A stretch of 64,000 nucleotides of DNA from Lates calcarifer (taxonomy: Eukaryota; Chordata; Actinopteri; Centropomidae), in assembly GCF_001640805.2 (NCBI RefSeq), contig NC_066844.1, positions 9,230,430-9,294,429 of the forward strand, written 5' to 3'. The notes below the pieces were generated by a model that saw only the letters and a program-made list of their open reading frames with translations, was not told the DNA's origin and did not search any database. The translations under genes were made by a program, and so were the position numbers. This document shows, one piece after another, positions 60,101-64,000 of the stretch. The first letter of the stretch is position 1. Each line of letters begins with the position of its first letter.

Positions 60101-61299
60101 CACTGCAGGTCAACACAGAAAAGAGACTGAGGAGAGAGGTCACACTGTCAGGTTTAGTCACAGCAAAGAACCACAGGGCAGCCAATAGCCTGCAAACTGT
60201 GACGAACTGGACTCATGATCAGATCAGACTACTGAAGAGAAGTCACTGAGCGTGTGTGTGTGTGTGTGTGTCAGAGAGAGTGAGAGAGACAGGTGAGAAA
60301 GTGAAGTCACAGACGGAGTGTAAACTTACTGCGACAGACATACACACTGGATGCCAAGAAAACAGACCTGTAACAAAGAGAAACACCAGTGAACACTTTA
60401 CAATCCAAAACTATCCAGAGAAAAGTTCCTGGAAGTTCAGTAATGACAAAACTACTAAGCGGTCACAGAACATTGATTACTAACTAATGATAAGCAATAT
60501 TCAGAATCTTAAAATTTGGCTGAAGAAAACAGTGGGAGCAGATTCCACACTGAGAGTACACAGGCAACAGAGATGAACCTGATGACAGTTTAGTCGATGA
60601 TGAAGTTCCAGCCATACAAATGTAAAGATTCAGAAGTTGTTCAATCTGACTGCAAATGTGACATATAACATTTATCTGTACATATTTTAGAGATGAAACA
60701 TGTCTGAAGAAGCCATAAGTTAACTGATAATGAAAACAATCAATATTTTACACCTTTAACTTTGAGGCGTTCAGTGACACAAAAATGGATCCTTAACATC
60801 TGTTTGGACGTTTTTATTAAAGGAGGAGGAGTGTACATTAATTTTGCATTAGTTTCAGGGAGACAGAAACTCGGCAAATTTAAGTACCTTGATCTTAAAA
60901 CCCTTGTTACAAAGTCTAAGATTACATGAAGAGGCTCAAGGTCCTTGCCATCAATTATAAAATGTAGTAGCCTGCGTTTCATTTTTTTTTTTTTAGATAA
61001 ATAACCCATACACCAAACTAAAACTTATTACTATTAAAGCCTATATAAAGCGTAAAGTGCTCAAACTACGTCAGTAAGCACAGCAAAGTAATTCTGATTT
61101 GATAGTAAATTTGCAGGTTAAAACATCCACATATTCACTCACTGGTTCCAGGTCTGGAGAACAGGGAGATGATGAGGGTCAGGCCCATGCCGGTGACATG
61201 AGCCGCTATCACAGCCGCCCTCCGGAGCCACACGTACAGCCAGAAGTCCCGCATTCCCAGCCCCTCTCCCACCGGGCTGTACTCCACATCAGACCGCAT
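57175..61299 (-). CDS. cyb561d1: Cytochrome b561 domain-containing protein 1 (frameshift in last exon)
   Basis: A multi-pass membrane b-type haem protein, probably a trans-membrane electron carrier or ferric reductase by family. Exons in transcript order: 61299-61143, 60367-60330, 57682-57175. The four haem-ligand histidine sites of the family are present: AAHVTG (exon 1), SWHPV (exon 2), TWHSLLG and LYHATCG (exon 3). Exon 1 starts MRSDVEYSPVGEGLG and the first helix ends SRPGTS. Skipping one extra base at 57294-57295 gives 233 codons (mammalian CYB561D1 about 229) and the tail YLPRKKLTS, stop TAG 57177-57175. Read literally, the last helix is replaced by about 28 unrelated residues, with a stop near 57209. 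Residues such as CLCM and CGLVVYL fit D1 better than D2. The start is supported by an in-frame upstream stop at 61323-61321. Confidence 0.9.
58428..58585 (+). repeat. Dispersed repeat, copy 2, with (AC)n
   Basis: It contains GCCACAGAGCTCC, GTGACATGTTCC, an (AC)n at 58518-58546 and CACTGTGGTTTGTTTTGAC. This is the diverged inverted partner of 53870-54015. It sits in the large last intron of cyb561d1. Confidence 0.6.
60330..60367 (-). CDS. cyb561d1: cyb561d1 38-base middle exon
   Basis: Acceptor TTGTTACAG and donor GTAAGT on the minus strand bracket 38 bases that complete a split Ser codon and encode LFSWHPVCMSVA. This holds the second haem-ligand histidine of the family, and the exon keeps the frame between exon 1 (phase 1) and exon 3 (phase 0). 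Confidence 0.92.
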
Positions 61300-61320
61300 G
61301 GCGCTGACCCACTTTCCTGG

Positions 61321-61407
61321 CTACCTGCTGGTTCCGGCGTGTCTAAAAGGTGCGCTAAAACGGACAGACGCGGCGCGTGTGCTGCCGAGATACCGCACGA
61401 GCTCCAT
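61321..61407 (-). promoter_or_regulatory. Upstream reading frame in cyb561d1 5' leader
   Basis: An ATG at 61407-61405 opens a 28-codon frame that stops at 61323-61321, 21 bases before the cyb561d1 start and in the same frame. If it is inside the transcript it would reduce initiation at the main ATG. The transcription start is not known. Confidence 0.5.
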
Positions 61408-61439
61408 GATCAGTTGTGAAGCAGGAAAACCCGGAGAAC

Positions 61440-63210
61440 AGGACCGTCAACAGATCCCGAGACCACAACTTTAGTCAGGCTACACACAACGACATCACAT
61501 CCTACTTCCGGGTTTTCGTTTTTTAAATTCCGTGTCCTGATAAAGTATTTTAATAACGTAAATTGTGTGAATGAGCAATGGGTAACCTTACACTACAAAG
61601 CACACAAAGAGCATGGGATCTGCAAGGTTGAAGTAAGCGTTTAAAGGGATTGTTTTGAAGGTAAACTGGAGTAACTTCCGATCATAATCTCGTTTTCGCC
61701 AACTTGAAATAACTAAAGCGGACGATGAAATCCCTCCGAACCAAATGCGATCCAACCATGGATTAAAAAAAACTAGGTTGACCAATGAAAAAGATGCAGA
61801 AACTGTGCGGTGTCTCCCCTCATACAGCACCAAACAGGCTTGACCTATATACGATCTGTGAGCTTGTCACAGGTTCTCTGTCAACTGACTAGTTATTTGA
61901 ACATCTCCCATGAAGTTCCCACGGTTTCTGAAAACAAAGCAGCACCCGTCCGATGGACGGTCGTAAAATAACACAAATGGAAGCAAGTAGTAACGACTTT
62001 AAAGGATCTACAATTCGTCTTTAGGGTTCCACTTCCTGGTTTGGTTCTTTGTCGAAGACGAAGAGTATGACAGAACGAGATGCTTCACTTCAACTTCCTG
62101 CTTTTCAGTATAGTCTTTGCTCTCTTGGGATCATCAGAATACTGAGAACTAAAAGTAAAGGTAAAAGTATATATCTTCGATTGTATGGACAGTAAAGGTA
62201 TTCTAAAGTCAAAATATTCTAATATATTAATAGACATTGATAAAAATCTTCCTATGTTAAATTTAATACATTTTCTTCCTTTATTTTGAATGCTATCATG
62301 GATGACTTGAGCAGTTTTTGTATTACTCATCTGTTTAGCTACTATCATCTTTGCAATTCATGCATTCATTAGTTATCGTTGATGCATGATGAAGTTTTTG
62401 ACACCTTTCACAAACAGGGAAGCAGTCTCTCTTTATACTGCACGCACACTGTTACTAAAAATGTGTTTAAAAATTAACCAGCTAGCTTTGGAATACACTA
62501 AGAAGTTTGGCAATTTTAATGGAAACAAACAAATCTACAAAATCAGTCTCTGAGCTGATCAGTAATAACAGCACTTCATTCATAAAGACCGATTTTTTGG
62601 GGAAATCTGACAAAGTGATGCTGAAGACATTTCACTTTGAGTGAGCATCATATGGCTTCAATGATGTGCTGAAAAAAGAAATAAAGAACCTTCATGGGAT
62701 ACTGTCATCACTGTATAGAGTTCACTTAATGTAAATCAAATGGTGACTTAAACAAGACAATCAAGTGCTTAAATACAACACACACAGCATTAAAAATAAG
62801 TCCCGGAAACCAGGTGTAAAGGACATTTTTAATCCATTTTTATAAACCAACATATTTAATTTAGCAGCATAACCGGATGGTCTTGAGGTATTTCTAAATC
62901 CATACTCTGAAATTTCATCCCACCCTCCCACTCCCAGTTCTTCCTCAGACATTCATCCAGACAACAGCAAACACACAGACCCACACACCCAGTTGCAATT
63001 CACACCAACAGATCCATACTGCACTAACTCTGCACATACAAACACCCTGTCACACTCATACTTCAGCATTTGCTCAATAGACAAAAGACAGACGCGCGCA
63101 CACACACACATACACACACACACACACACTTGAGTCCTGTTGCCTCAGAGGCTGCAGAGCTGGCTCCCTCATAGTGGCTTGTAAGGCAGGCACACTTAAT
63201 GGTGCAATTT
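61440..63210. other. Region upstream of cyb561d1
   Basis: 61440-62060 contains several CpGs and CTTCCGG/ACTTCCTG motifs of ETS type (about 61504 and 62031), consistent with the cyb561d1 promoter and perhaps a neighbouring one. Beyond 62.1 kb the sequence is AT-rich, with an (AC)n microsatellite at 63098-63129. No gene is recognisable. Confidence 0.5.
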
Positions 63211-64000
63211 TGGCTGTAGGATGAAAGAAACATTTGAAATTATTACCTTCATTTTGTCAACTTGATTTGTATATTCACTTCAAAACTATACAAAATGGAA
63301 CAGAAACAGAACATACGACTCAGAGGAGGGAAGAAAAAAGAAGGAACAGATGGCTGGATAAGACACTTCATTCATGTTGAGCTGATTTTTAAACTCAATA
63401 GAGTCCAGTATTTTGGGGTTTGGGGAGACTGCTAGTTTAAAAAAAAACAACAAACCAACAAAAAACACAAGCTGTACTTAAATTTCAAGCTATTAAATGT
63501 TTAACTCCAACAGTCTTTAAATCAGAAGATACATTTTGTAGGACAGGTTTCTCGCAGTATCAAACTATCACGTTTATCAGGTGTCACATATTGTTGCCAT
63601 GGAAACACAGCTCTTAGCCTAGAGATAGCTTGGGGACTGGGTGACAAACTTTTCAGACCTGAAGTTAATCAATTTTTAATGTTTTGCAACTAATTTGTGT
63701 TAGACTAGTCTAAGAGCAGAATTAATGCGGGCCTAGTTATAGACACTATAAGTTGTGAATAGCAGCCCACAGACCACCAACCACATGTTAACACATGCTG
63801 AGAAGTGACTAATTTACACTTCAGACCGTACATATTTCAAACATTTTTCTGTTCTCCAGGGACTGTGCTTCAGCACATTCAATTTGAAATAAAATAATGG
63901 ATACTACATTAAAGTGCCATGTCTCTAAGTGGGTTTACAACTATATAGAAACAACAGTAATTGGACACATGGCTACTAAATGGGCAGCTATGTATTCTTT
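63211..64000. other. Right end of window, no gene recognised
   Basis: AT-rich sequence. The only gene-like signal is a good minus-strand splice acceptor (TTTCATCCTACAG, ending at 63214) on its left edge, which may belong to a gene further right. Nothing else could be supported. Confidence 0.45.

Noticed and set aside
57175..61299. Assignment to CYB561D2
   Set aside because: The segments SRPGTS, CLCM-EGILLFS, HLVTWHS and CGLVVYL match D1 as I remember it better than D2. A family tree would settle it.

Overview
The window is vertebrate nuclear DNA, almost certainly from a ray-finned (teleost) fish. Genes are split into many small exons with GT-AG introns, microsatellites are common, and the dispersed repeats (Tc1-like elements, tRNA-type SINEs, a LINE tail) are of kinds familiar from teleosts. 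There are no operons, CRISPR arrays or prokaryotic signals. Five protein-coding genes were assembled exon by exon from splice sites, codon phase and remembered family sequence: lamb3 (+, 5' end outside the window), camk1g (-), usp48 (+), zbtb40 (+) and a cytochrome b561 domain gene closest to cyb561d1 (-).

Layout. 1-2995 lies in or upstream of a lamb3 intron. 2996-13400 holds 20 lamb3 coding exons (end of the LN domain, six LE repeats, coiled coil). lamb3 and camk1g are tail to tail, with poly(A) signals about 110 bp apart. camk1g covers 14810-23398 (coding), with a likely non-coding first exon near 25962. A gap of about 2 kb ends in the usp48 promoter. usp48 covers 28216-40916 in 27 exons (1050 codons). 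zbtb40 has a non-coding exon ending at 43117 and coding exons at 43816-53186 (860 codons). A 4 kb interval carrying repeats follows. cyb561d1 covers 57175-61299 in three exons, and 61.4-64 kb is mostly non-genic.

The genes do not form one pathway: laminin-332 beta chain (basement membrane), a Ca2+/calmodulin kinase with a prenylation motif, a deubiquitinase, a BTB zinc-finger factor and a membrane haem protein. No new biological system was found. The most useful observations are: single-base frameshifts in two otherwise intact genes (lamb3 LE5 and cyb561d1 last helix); exons flanked by complementary simple repeats, above all the camk1g catalytic-loop exon with a UG-repeat 3' splice site; an alternating GCTAAC/GTTAGC motif cluster and a CRE cluster at the usp48 promoter; and internally deleted transposons in introns.
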